A stretch of DNA of 64,000 nt from Cephalotrichum gorgonifer (taxonomy: Eukaryota > Ascomycota > Sordariomycetes > Microascales > Microascaceae). Made by a program: the position numbers and the translations under genes. The stretch covers positions 887,981-951,980 of the forward strand of contig ONZQ02000006.1 in assembly GCA_900312665.1 (NCBI GenBank), written 5' to 3'. Below are positions 21,209 to 31,517 of this stretch, piece by piece (the first letter of the stretch is position 1; each line of letters opens with the position of its first letter). The notes under the pieces are model-generated. The model did not search any database and was not told the DNA's origin. It was given only the letters and a program-made list of their open reading frames with translations.

Positions 21209-23537
21209 TAGTATTGGGAGCCTCCCACCGGGCAGCAGACGCCGTAATACATCACCGAACCGGCTTCGGTTTACTCGCTGTATGAGACCCAGGCTCGTTC
21301 CTCTGCACCTGGGACTGGGACAGCGAGCGCCCAGTGGGAGGGAGGGGAGGAAGAGGGGTGAGAGTCCTCCAAGTCGCAGCACCAGAGGCCCGCTGCCAGT
21401 CTAGCTGCCGCTGCCGGCCATTTACTACACTACTTATAACTTGGTGCGGCGGTATGGTATGACGTACCGTCCCTCTTTCCCTGTTCTGCCCATATTCCTA
21501 TGTTCCGGAGGCACCAAATTGTCTGTCCCCTTCGAGGGGGCGCCTCATTTCGCGTAGAAGGAAGGTATTCTTCAACAAGTTCAGCCAGGTCCAACAAGAA
21601 CGTTCAGCTTGCTTCCTCGACTCTCAGGGACACTGTGGTCCCTATTGAGCACGATATTCTTTGATTTTAATGAGAAGAGTGTAAAGGTCTCGACGCGATG
21701 GTGGGTATTTCCAGTTGTTATCATTCCGCTTACGGTGCTCGTTTTCATCATTTGGTTGACTGACTTGGTTTCGGTGGAGGCAGAGCCGTAACATTCATCA
21801 GACCTCGCCAATGGTCAGCATCTTAAACTTCTTTCACGGCCTATTATTATTGCTTTTCATTGCCAAATCGTTCTTGTTATGGGGAGCATAGAGCATCGTC
21901 AATGGCAACCCTCTTCCCACGTAGCCGCTGACTCCAATCATGGCGTAGGACCGAGACGAATTCGTCCGTCTTTTGACGGCCTACTACAAATTCTGTAACC
22001 GTGTCTTCTTGGAATGCCACCATCGTGCAGGCTCTCGCTGGTGGCGGGCTGGCCTAACGACGGGGAAGGGGGAGGGGCAGGCCTGGGACCGGGCCAAGTT
22101 TGAGAGACTAGTCAGGCAGGGCAACGATGAGGAAGAGTGGGATGCGTAGATCTATCTAGTTTGTCGGGTTTACTCGACGAGGATGTACGCGTGAGGGCGA
22201 GACAATTGCGGCCCGAAGCAAAACTTTACGAGACGGTCTCCCCGTCTTAGCGTATACTTAGCTCCTTGTCCAACCAAACACCGGCGCAGGCGTACGCGTT
22301 GGCCTAGGGCGGCTTGCAGTCGCTGACAATGGACGGGTTCCCATTTAGTCATCTGCTTAGCTGTAATGCCACGGTGCTTCGCTACAGTCTCGCATGTGGT
22401 TGGTTGTAAGGACTTAGCTATAAACCATAGGAGACTATCATTTTAAAGGGCAGGGTTCACACGAGTAGCGTGGAAGTAAAACTCTCCGTCGGCGGCCAGA
22501 CATCTCGCGGTCTAAGTACGGAAAGGGCCCGTCGCGGTGGACGGTGACATGCATGCAACCTAACACAGACTGCCTCAAACAGGGGCGCTGATTTATAACA
22601 TATTACTTCTGTGGGCACGGAACGAGTAAGCTCAGTGTCACCTACGCCGTCCACATACCCTTAATCCGACGGCCACCCGAGAAAAGGACATCACGAGGAC
22701 AGTACCATCATCGACCAGCCCGCCCCATGTAATTACTCATATTTGCAACAGAGCAGAAGTGACTGGTTTTTCCCCTTTGCTTAGTCGTCAGGAAATGCAC
22801 GTCCGGGTAAAAACACGAGTGTCCAGCGCACAAACTACTCGTACTGTTACTAATAGAATGAAAACCCATGCATGGATCGGGTCCACGGAAAACTTAATTC
22901 CCGGATCAGACCACTCATGAAGCCCCCAACCCCTCCATCGTGCCGTTCAGACCCGATGGCCCTACGTCAGGGGCACTATGGCCAGCGCCGAAGTCCGGTA
23001 GGGCAGGAGGTCCGGCTCCGAGGAAAAGCTGAAATCCGAAGTCACAAGTCGGGGTAGGTAAATTAGTCATATGGATAACCAATCACAAGACGCTATTGAC
23101 GTCAGTGGGCATTCGGACTTACCTCGGGATCCACATTGGTGGCTTGCTCAATTCCTTCCCGGCCGGGAGAGTCCGGCTTGGGGTAAAGGGCAATCGAACG
23201 GTTTCCCAGCTGAAATACGAGCGCTCTTGCTACCCTCCCCCTCATCTCCGTTTTCTGAAATATCTTTCACCATTCTGTATTCGAAAAAGACAAAGCATTC
23301 CTACCCTTCTTCTACACATCTCAGAAGTTCCAAACCCTTCGTCGTCACTCCACGTGGGGCATTCTGCAGTTTAAAGTTTTCCTCGGCTGAGTAAACAAAC
23401 CTAATCTCAGCCCACCTCCCTCGTGCGGAGAAGCAATCGAAAGATTTTACCTCTGGCATAGAACCACCCATCCGCAAACCTCCACAACCAAGCCAGCACA
23501 TACACACGACAAAAACCCACAAAACAAACCGCCCAAG
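21209..23537. other. Intergenic stretch with a possible gene remnant
   Basis: No intact gene is supported. At 21230-21360 the frame of the preceding pseudogene still reads protein-like text broken by stop codons. At 21940-22149 there is a 70-codon frame, ATG to TAG, open except for a TAG at codon 3. 23230-23537 is the pyrimidine/A-rich leader and promoter of RCF2. One octamer TACTCGTA lies at 22836. Confidence 0.5.
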
Positions 23538-24336
23538 ATGAAGGTCCTAACGAAGGAAGAGGAGGCCGACCACTACAACGCCGTCCTCAAGGGCGGAAGC
23601 ATCGGTGGCGTGATCGGCCTCAGCGCCGGCATCGCGGGCGTCGCCCTCGCGAGCCGCCGCTACCCCAGCTTCGCCCACCTCACCCTCCCCTTCAAGTCCT
23701 TCCTCGCCACGTCCGCGGGCACCTTCGGCCTCATCATCGCCGCCGACCGCGCCTCCATGGCCTACCAGAAGGCCCACAACCCCATGTACGGGTACCGCGA
23801 CGAGGCGAGCTACATGATGGAGCAGGTGCGCGCGCAGCAGACGACCAGCGAGAGGTTCATGACCTGGGGCCGCGAGAACAGGTACTCGATCGTCTTCTCG
23901 TCGTGGCTGGCCAGCATGGCCGCCTCCTTCGCCATCGTGAACAGGGCCAAGTACCTCACCGGCGCCCAGAAGCTCGTCCAGGCTAGGGTGTACGCCCAGG
24001 GCCTGACGGTCGCCGTCCTGATCATCACCGCCGTCTTCGAGATGAACGACGCGAAGAAGGGGAGCGGGAGGTGGCAGACCGTCTTCGTCGTTGACCCCAA
24101 CGACCCCGAGCACAAGAAGCTGATCGAGAAGAAGATCCACAAGGAGGAGTACGAGGGACAGGATCTCTGGAAGGGTGAGCACATTTCCCCCTCCCCCTTT
24201 TCCCCCTTTCTTTCATTTTCAATCCCACTTTTATTTTCTGATTCATTTGCTAACTTGGGGTCGTCTAATAGATATGGTCGCTGCCGAGGAGAGGAGGATA
24301 GCCGAACGCAAGAACCAGGAGGCCCCCGAGAAATAA
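23538..24336 (+). CDS. RCF2: Respiratory supercomplex factor 2 homologue (HIG1 family), two exons
   Basis: Exons 23538-24174 and 24272-24336; the 97-nt intron carries a perfect GCTAAC branch point; 233 residues. The protein starts MKVLTKEEEADHYNAVLKGG, very close to the start of yeast Rcf2, and contains the RRYP motif followed by hydrophobic segments at about residues 18-40, 52-75 and 118-135. It ends its core with a HIG1-type Q-x5-R-x3-Q motif (QKLVQARVYAQ) and another membrane helix (about 155-170). Rcf2 proteins sit in the inner mitochondrial membrane and help regulate or assemble cytochrome c oxidase within bc1-COX supercomplexes. The short second exon supplies the charged C-terminus. The membrane topology is inferred from hydropathy by eye. 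Confidence 0.93.
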
Positions 24337-25301
24337 ACGGCTCCCTCGGAACCTTGAACCCAGATCTCTCATCCACCAGATCCGCCGAGCCCCATCACTT
24401 ATCCCCCAAGGGCAACCGGGAAGCTGGGCGTGACAACCCAAAAATGGCTCTCCTCTCTCCAAAGCCTGTCGTCGGATTCATACATATTAGATGGGCGACC
24501 TAGCTCGTCTCGGCAAAGCTTAAACCTAAGAAGTTTGGTTTCAAGCATAAGAAAAGAAGAGGTTTTTTTGTATCATATGTCTTCTTGTTGGGGGCGGGAG
24601 GTTGTACAGCATGGTCTTGGAGTTTTTTTTACTTTTGCTTTTTTTGTTACGTTTGGAGGATAGAATCCATTGAAACAGCATCGAGACCGACTCTGCTCTT
24701 CAGATTTCGTTTTTTTAGTTTATAAACATAGAAAGACAACATTTCTTCTTTTTATCTCTCAAGGCCTGCCGCGCACACTCACTGTGAACACTGGTATGCC
24801 GCCATCTCTAGCCAGATAGCTGTAGAGTATAGAGTAGAAATACTCCATTGCGGAATTTGACCTCAGGTACCAACGTACACGATGGGAGGAACTAGCCTAT
24901 AATGCAATAGTCGTATCGATATCATAGTGTACAAGCCGTAAATCATACCTCCACGTTCCCCAAATGCCAAAATAGACGGAAAGCAAGACAAAGAAGAAAG
25001 TCGGTGTGCGAGAAGAGGATGGGAAGCCCCAGGGGCCATAAAGGTAAGAAAAGAAGAAAAAAGAGAGAGAGAAAAACAATGCTGGGGCAAGGAAAGTAGT
25101 TTTGTGCGCGCGAGGGATTCAAAACGTGAAGAAACTCGAAAGAAGCTCGAAGAGAAACTGCTAGACTGACTCCCTTCGCCTCCCTTTTAACATCCCCTCG
25201 TAATGCGTAAACCGGTGATGGCTCGTAAGGCCAGTATCGTGAACCTCTCCCGCTTCGAAGCCCCAGTCGGGGGGCAAGGAGTATCAGAGCTTCCTTGGCA
25301 G
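24337..25301. other. Intergenic between convergent RCF2 and RAL2-like genes
   Basis: 3' flanks of two convergent genes. T-rich runs (24547-24660, 24710-24720) suit the RCF2 3' UTR. On the minus strand, 24860-25200 is the downstream region of the kelch-BTB gene. No other gene was seen. Confidence 0.55.
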
Positions 25302-27736
25302 TTAGCTGATCTCCATCCCTTCGTCCTCCTCGGCCTCGCTCTCCACCATCTGCGTCTGCTGGCTGCTAATGCTCTCCTTCCGGCCCCTCCCATCATACCT
25401 CGCCCCGTGCAGCCCCTCCACAAACTCCAGCTCCTCGCCACCGATGACGCGCCCCTCGGTGTCGACTTCCTGGGACAACTCGACAAGCGCACCGCGCGGT
25501 AGCTGGAGGAACCCCATTGTGCGGACGACACGGCCCCAGTGCGTGAGGCAGAACTTTGCAGCGCGCTTGCGGAGCCATTCCTCGTTCGCCAGGCCGGCGC
25601 AGTACCAGATCACGCACGCATGCAACACGTCCATCTCCTTGGAGAGCCTGTTGACGCACAAGAGTCGGAGATGGGGGATTCCGTAGATGTTGGACATGAC
25701 GAGGAGGCCGGCCACGTCAGCCAGGTCGGTGACAGCGTCGCTCGCCTCGTCCGAGGTGCCGTGGATGCTGTCGGTATACAAGTAGAGCAGGAACGCCTTG
25801 ACGACGCTGTACGGCTCCGGGATATGCATCTTCTTCGTGTGGAATTCGGCCATCTGAGAGCTGTATAGCCGGGCGAAGTGCGGCCATCTTGCCTGGAGGA
25901 TCAGCTTGTGTACGTAGATTGGCTGAGATGTCGGTGCATCTGGCGACAGCCAGGGCTCGTCAGCATCGCTACCGCGCCTGCGCGTCACACTCGTCGACAT
26001 CAGTTCGCCGTCATCCGCATCGCTGGCGAGGGCCGTAACGATGAAGTCCGTTCCGCTTCCCGACTCGGGGGGCTGGTTGAATAGCTTGGCCAGGTCCGAT
26101 CCGAGTCCGCGGGATGGCTGATCCACAATGCGGGCTACGGATCGTCTTAATTCGTTCCTGGGGTCAGGGGTGGCGCCACTTCCTAAGAAGCCGTATCTAC
26201 GGAGATCAATCTCCATTATGTCGCTGTCACAGTCCTCGTTAGAACAGCTCGATATCCCTTGAGGGACCCGGGGGAGTTTTTACCTGAGATACTCCTCGTA
26301 CCCGTTAGGCCCGAGGTCGGAGAGCCCAGGTTCGGTTGGACATCCTAGAAGCCACGCCTTGGTACCCTCGTTATTCATAGTGCAGTAGTGCCATCTGTAG
26401 CCAGATTTGAACACCTCGTGCCCCTCAGCCAACTTCTGCCACCGGAGGGTGCCTAGATCTAATGCGGACAACGAGCAGAGATTGGACGTGATCGTGGCCG
26501 CCGGAGTTTGGAAGTCGAGCAGTGTCCCTGCCGAGTAGATGTGGAAATGATAGCCCTGGCCCTGAGACGGGTTATTCGGGCCCGAGGCAAACTTCAGAGC
26601 CGAGATGGCGCCCGGGGCCGTCGGGGCGTACGCCTTTAGCTGGAAAGATGGCGTGTTGACCTGGGCAGTCCTGGAATTAGCCGCATACCCAGAAGCCCCT
26701 ACAGCGCCCTGCGCATATGGAGGTCGCGGAGACTCGCTCTGCCGGCTCGACGCGGAGTGGCGATCAAAGGCGCCAATCTGAGGCGGTGTCTCAAAGGCCG
26801 GACTACCCTTCAGGTCAAGCCACCACAAGTCTCCGCTCTTGTCCATATCCTGGCTGAGACCTCCGAAGACCCACACCCTGTCCCCCCATATGTATGCCGA
26901 GTGGTCGAACCTCCCGACGAAGCGCCAGGATCGCGACCATGTGTAGGTCTTTAGGTCGAGAAAGCAGATATCGTCTAGCACATAATTATCACGACCCGTG
27001 ATCCCCCCAATGACGAAGAGTTTGTCCTCGTGCAAGACGGTGGCATGCCGAGCGCGGCCCTTAGGAATCGGCCCCGCAACCTGCGGTTTCGTCCAATGCG
27101 ACGTCTTGATATCGAAGACTATGAGGTCGGAGAGATATGTTCGGTGCTCGTTTTCGCCGCCGAAGACAAGAAGCTTCTCGCCCTGGTATAGTGTCGCGGT
27201 GTGACCTGGGTCAACTCAGTACTTGGGACTTACACCAATATCATAGGATACTCCCGACTTAACCTACCCATGCGAACACCCGGAATGTCACCATAGTTGT
27301 CAACCAAGCTCCATTGGTGCGTGGAGAGGTCAAGGCGCAGAACATGGTTGTAGACCTCGTCGGTGTACTGGTCGAAGCCACCGAAGGCGAAGATCTGGTC
27401 GTTCCCACAGTGCGTGACGGAGGCATTGACGAGACAAGCCGGGCGATTGCCCAAGGTGCGGGTAACTCTCGGCCTGTAGCCGTGGCCGTCGGCCAGACCT
27501 AAGTTCTTGAGGGGAGAGTTCGGCATGATGTAGGTGCTATTTGACGTCGCAGAGCCCGGCGCGGAGCCGCTGTCGGTACCACCGGCGCCGGGGGCAGGGC
27601 TGGTCTGGATAGTGCTGGCGCTGGATGCGAGTTGCGAATTCGGTTGTAGACTCTGGGGCTGAGCAAGGGTAGAGCTCGCCACAGGGTTTCCGAAAATGGA
27701 CAAAGCCTGTCCGGGGGTGGATGGCTGCTGTGCCAT
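25302..27736 (-). CDS. RAL2: Kelch-BTB protein, Ral2-like Ras pathway regulator, three exons
   Basis: Exons 27736-27268, 27205-26284 and 26223-25302; introns of 62 and 60 nt; 770 residues. The start is the ATG of MAQQPSTPGQ; an upstream in-frame TTG is not used. After a Ser/Gln-rich N-terminus (residues 1-75) come kelch blades from about 80 to 450 (FAFGGFDQYTDEVYNHV, LVFGGENEHRTYLSDL, FVIGGITGRDNYVLDD, WVFGGLSQDMDKSGDLW). A BTB/POZ-type domain follows from about 520 to 690, with IYVHKLILQARWPHF as its signature and an Asp/Ser-rich insert inside. Splicing at 26283/26224 fuses the two halves into one product (EEYLSDIMEID). Kelch plus BTB in this order is the layout of S. pombe Ral2, needed for Ras1 activation, and of the animal LZTR1 group. 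It shares an 861-bp divergent promoter with CDC20. Ras involvement is inference from family. Confidence 0.88.
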
Positions 27737-28597
27737 GATGATGGCTGCCAAATCCGTTCGGGTGGTGCTAGTAGATCATCTCTTGTCTCCTAAGTATGCC
27801 TGTGGGCAGGATACGGGAGATTATTGTGAGATGGGAATGCGCGCTTTGGTCGCGGGTCGAGAGTCGAGTGGGGAGATGGGCGAGATGTTGCATTCCTGGA
27901 GGTTGAAGTGGCCAAAGTCGGGAAGTCGGGAGCCAGTCCTAATCGCACCTGCTGCCGGAACGATGCAGTCCGGGCGCTTCCCTTCTGGCTAAGCCTCACA
28001 TGTAAATTTCCAATGAAAGAAGGGAGACGGAGGACCATGTGGGGCAAATGAAGGTACATTCTGTAGGTACCCTTTAATTGTATTACGGGGTGCTTGTCCC
28101 CACTGTTGTTGCCTGAGGTACGACTTTTCAGCACGGTGCACCAGCAATACCGAGCAACCAACGTTGCTGTGCCAGCACTCATGGGGCATCCAAGTAAATA
28201 AAAGGTCCCGTTAAGCTACTGAAGCTATGTCTTGCCTCTTTTCCCTTTCCTGCCATAACGCTTCTTCCTACCTCCCCCACACATCCTCTTCGAACTCTAC
28301 AAAGCCTAAGCTTTCTTTCATATCAGCTTAGCAGCTCTTCATTCACACTGCATTCCCAAGAACATTACCCCAAGTCTACAAGATCTCTCCACTGTTCACC
28401 AGTCGTTCAGATCCACCCATTGACTTCGAGGTCATTCCTTGAGAAAGCGCCGCTTCGACTATCGAGCACAACTACGAATTTACTAACCCAACCCAAATCC
28501 AGGAACCATTAAGTTGAGTCTCTTGGAGCTCGTGCTCGACACATTGGAGCTCTTCAACCTCAAATCACCAGCGACACTTTAATACACATCAGTCACA
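27737..28597. promoter_or_regulatory. Divergent promoter region RAL2-like / CDC20
   Basis: 861 bp separate the two start codons. The CDC20-proximal 330 nt are pyrimidine-rich, typical of a fungal 5' UTR. A GTAAATA element, followed by AAA, lies at 28194-28200 and fits the forkhead consensus RTAAAYA. No MCB (ACGCGT) element was seen. Confidence 0.5.
28194..28200 (+). promoter_or_regulatory. Candidate forkhead-type site upstream of CDC20
   Basis: GTAAATA about 400 bp before the CDC20 start codon. In yeasts, mitotic genes including CDC20/slp1 are driven by forkhead-containing complexes. A seven-base match in 860 bp can arise by chance, and no adjacent Mcm1-like box was seen. Confidence 0.25.
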
Positions 28598-30457
28598 ATG
28601 GCATCAGTAACTCTATCAACTCCTGTGAAGTCCCACACTGGGATCTTCTCTACCCGTACCGCTGGTGGCCGGATGCCCCTCACACCGTCTCCCCGCCAGA
28701 GGTCTGCAAACAACCTACCTATCAGCCTGGACTCGTCGCCCTTCACTCCCGACAAGCAGACCAAGTCCCTATACAGTGGCAACCTTACCTCACACTTTGT
28801 TCCTCGATCCAGCTCAAAGGCCGCACACCGCGATTCTCCCAAGTTCAACATCGCCAAGGGTGTCTCCACCCCTCGGAAGGCCCTCGAGCTTGGCGTCTCG
28901 GACTTCGCCCTCACCGGAACCGGTCGCCCGAAGACTCCTTCTAGTGCCAAGTCCAAGAAGGCGGCTGTTCGAGGAAAGGCGGCCAAGATAACGCTGGCCT
29001 ACGCTGCCGACAGGTTCATTCCCAACCGAGGTGCCAGCTCCGCCATCGCCCACGCCGGGTCTGGGAAGCTAGACTTTGGTGACAAGAAGCGACCCAACTC
29101 CAGGAGTGGGGAGGCTTCATCCGTCCTCGCTACTGCCACTGATGACGCCATTGCCGCCCTCGAGGGTCTCAGCATTGAGGACGAAGAGCCGGCTACGTAC
29201 AACAAGCCCTCGCCCAACACGGTCGCATACCAAGATTCTCTAGCCAATGCGTGCGGAGTGAACCTCAACACTCGCATTCTCCACTTCAAGCCTGCGGCGC
29301 CCGAGTCGTCTAAGCCGATCGACCTGCGACAGCAGTACAACCGTCCTATCAAGCCTGCCAACAACGCCGCTCAGTCCAGGCGACGGATCGCTACCGCCCC
29401 CGAGCGTGTCCTTGACGCCCCCGGCCTTATTGACGACTATTACCTCAATCTACTCGACTGGAGCTCTGGTAATCAGGTCGCCATTGGCCTGGAGCGAAAT
29501 GTCTATGTTTGGTCCGCCGATGAGGGTAGCGTGAGCTGCCTTCTCGAGGCCAACGCGGACACCTACATCAGCAGCGTCAAGTGGTCTGGAGACGGTGCCT
29601 ACGTCGGTGTCGGTCTCGGCACAGGCGAGGTACAGATCTGGGATGTCGCTGAGGGCACCAAGGTCCGGAGCATGTTTGGGCACGACACCCGCGTCGGCGT
29701 CATGGGCTGGAACAAGCACCTACTCTCTACCGGCGCCCGCAGTGGGCTCGTCTTCAACCACGATGTCCGTATTGCGGAGCACAAGGTGGCCGAGCTCCAC
29801 TCTCACACGTCCGAGGTCTGCGGTCTCGAGTGGAGGTCGGACGGCGCACAGCTCGCCACCGGCGGCAACGACAATCTCGTGTCCATCTGGGATGCCCGCT
29901 CGCTGTCCGTCCCCAAGTTCACCAAGACCAACCACAAGGCGGCCGTCAAGGCGCTTGCATGGTGCCCGTGGAACATGAACCTCCTCGCGACGGGCGGTGG
30001 CTCGTACGACCGTCACATCCACTTCTGGAACTCAACCTCGGGTGCGCGCGTCAACAGCATCGACACCGGTTCCCAGGTGACGAGCCTCCGCTGGAGCCCC
30101 CACTACAAGGAGATCGTCAGCTCGAGCGGCTTCCCCGACAACTCGCTGAGCATCTGGAGCTATCCCACTCTCGTCCGCAACGTCGAGATCCCGGCCCACG
30201 AGAGCCGAGTCCTCCACAGCTGCCTCAGCCCCGACGGTCAGATGCTTGCCACAGCTGGTACGTCCCCTCCCCCCTCAATTCTGTCTAAATTCTGCTCTTC
30301 GTTTCATGTAAAAAAGCTAACATTGCTCCTAGCCGCCGACGAGAGCTTGAAGTTCTGGAAGATATTCGAGAAGAAGGCCGGCTCGACGTCGGGCGTTCGT
30401 GCCGGCGGCTCGTCCAGCACCAAGGCGGAGATGACCAAGCAGATGACCATTCGATAA
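28598..30457 (+). CDS. CDC20: APC/C activator Cdc20 (Slp1/Fizzy), WD40 protein, two exons
   Basis: Exons 28598-30257 and 30333-30457; the 75-nt intron has an AGCTAAC branch point; 594 residues. The N-terminal regulatory part contains the C-box DRFIPNR at residues 138-144, which binds the anaphase-promoting complex. The conserved PERVLDAPGLIDDYYLNLLDWS segment leads into seven WD40 repeats, with signatures VCGLEWRSDGAQLATGGNDN, KALAWCPWNMNLLATGGG and GSQVTSLRWSPH. The protein ends in the Ile-Arg tail (QMTIR) that docks on the APC/C TPR subunits. Sequence similarity is closer to Cdc20/Slp1 than to Cdh1/Ste9. It activates the APC/C ubiquitin ligase at metaphase-anaphase and is the target of the spindle checkpoint. 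The intron falls inside the last WD40 blade. Confidence 0.96.
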   Translation: MASVTLSTPVKSHTGIFSTRTAGGRMPLTPSPRQRSANNLPISLDSSPFTPDKQTKSLYSGNLTSHFVPRSSSKAAHRDSPKFNIAKGVSTPRKALELGVSDFALTGTGRPKTPSSAKSKKAAVRGKAAKITLAYAADRFIPNRGASSAIAHAGSGKLDFGDKKRPNSRSGEASSVLATATDDAIAALEGLSIEDEEPATYNKPSPNTVAYQDSLANACGVNLNTRILHFKPAAPESSKPIDLRQQYNRPIKPANNAAQSRRRIATAPERVLDAPGLIDDYYLNLLDWSSGNQVAIGLERNVYVWSADEGSVSCLLEANADTYISSVKWSGDGAYVGVGLGTGEVQIWDVAEGTKVRSMFGHDTRVGVMGWNKHLLSTGARSGLVFNHDVRIAEHKVAELHSHTSEVCGLEWRSDGAQLATGGNDNLVSIWDARSLSVPKFTKTNHKAAVKALAWCPWNMNLLATGGGSYDRHIHFWNSTSGARVNSIDTGSQVTSLRWSPHYKEIVSSSGFPDNSLSIWSYPTLVRNVEIPAHESRVLHSCLSPDGQMLATAGTSPPPSILSKFCSSFHVKKLTLLLAADESLKFWKIFEKKAGSTSGVRAGGSSSTKAEMTKQMTIR

Positions 30458-31517
30458 GAGCAAACTAGAAGTCGCAGCCCGACTTTCTTCCCGGTAGGTA
30501 TGCCTCTCATTAAGTACGGTTCATTGCAGATACCCTTTCAGCGTCGGCGTTAGGGGGTCTCGAGTAGCCCACTGTGTGAGGCGAAAGACAATTGGTCAAG
30601 GAATTTGTCTTTACGGGGTTTGTCGTTACCAGCAGGCATGGGATTCACAGCGTTGCGGTTTTGGTCATGAGTTTATGAGACTGCAAAATTGGGAATTGGA
30701 ATTTGGAACTTGGGATAGGTATGGGGAACTCGGATTGCGAATTGTGAATTTTCAGATGCTTTGGTAGAATAGTCGAACCAATCAGTAAATGAATGGGATT
30801 ATTAATAATATGAGGTCTCGGTCCATCGCGAACCTCTCTGGGATTGGAAATGCGACTCTCGTCGTCATCGCCTGAGGACTATGACCATGAACAATTTGAG
30901 GATAGAGAACATGAGTAACTTGCTAGGAAGTAACTTGCTACGGCCGTTAGCTTGCTGGTTCTGGGATGATGGGCCTGGGAAGATGGATGTAGATGACTAA
31001 TCGCGTTGGCTGCTCCACCAATTCGCCTTACCCAACCTGCCGATACTAACGAACGCTCCCTGCTACATACCAAACTCCCCACCACTGACTGTCACTGCCG
31101 GACCATCACATCGTGGACTCCGCGCATTTCGAAGACCCAGGACAACTAGCATTATCAATAGCGGATTGTACGGGCCTGGGCCTCCACCGCCTGGCGCACA
31201 CGAAGCATCCGAATCAGTGCCCGGGTTCAAGTACCGTACCCCAGCGCCAGCGTTCTTACTAGAGGCTCTACTACGTTCTACGTTGTTCTCTGGAGCACGA
31301 GCTCGAGCGAGGCCGCTCCTTCCCAGGAATTTGACGACACTTGCACAACCGGGGAGGCTATTTCAAAATAGCCGTCACTTCCCAATACTTCCCTTTCCCC
31401 TAGTTCGACACCTACCTAGCACAGGTGCGCCCACCAACGGCCCCTCGCTCTTAGCCTCGGCGACCCGCCAATCCTCGCCCTCTCCCTTCACATCACGATA
31501 CACGATCAACCGTCGCC
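30458..31517. other. Intergenic between CDC20 and TOA1
   Basis: The left half is the CDC20 3' flank, with loose GGAATTGGAATTTGG-like text near 30686-30760 and AT-rich 30780-30815. The right half is the TOA1 promoter and leader, ending in an AT/C-rich context before the ATG at 31518. No gene was seen. Confidence 0.55.

Noticed and set aside
21609..21791. 60-codon frame with one hydrophobic segment
   Set aside because: Starts at a non-ATG codon, has no splice partner and no recognisable family; the single membrane-like stretch is not enough.
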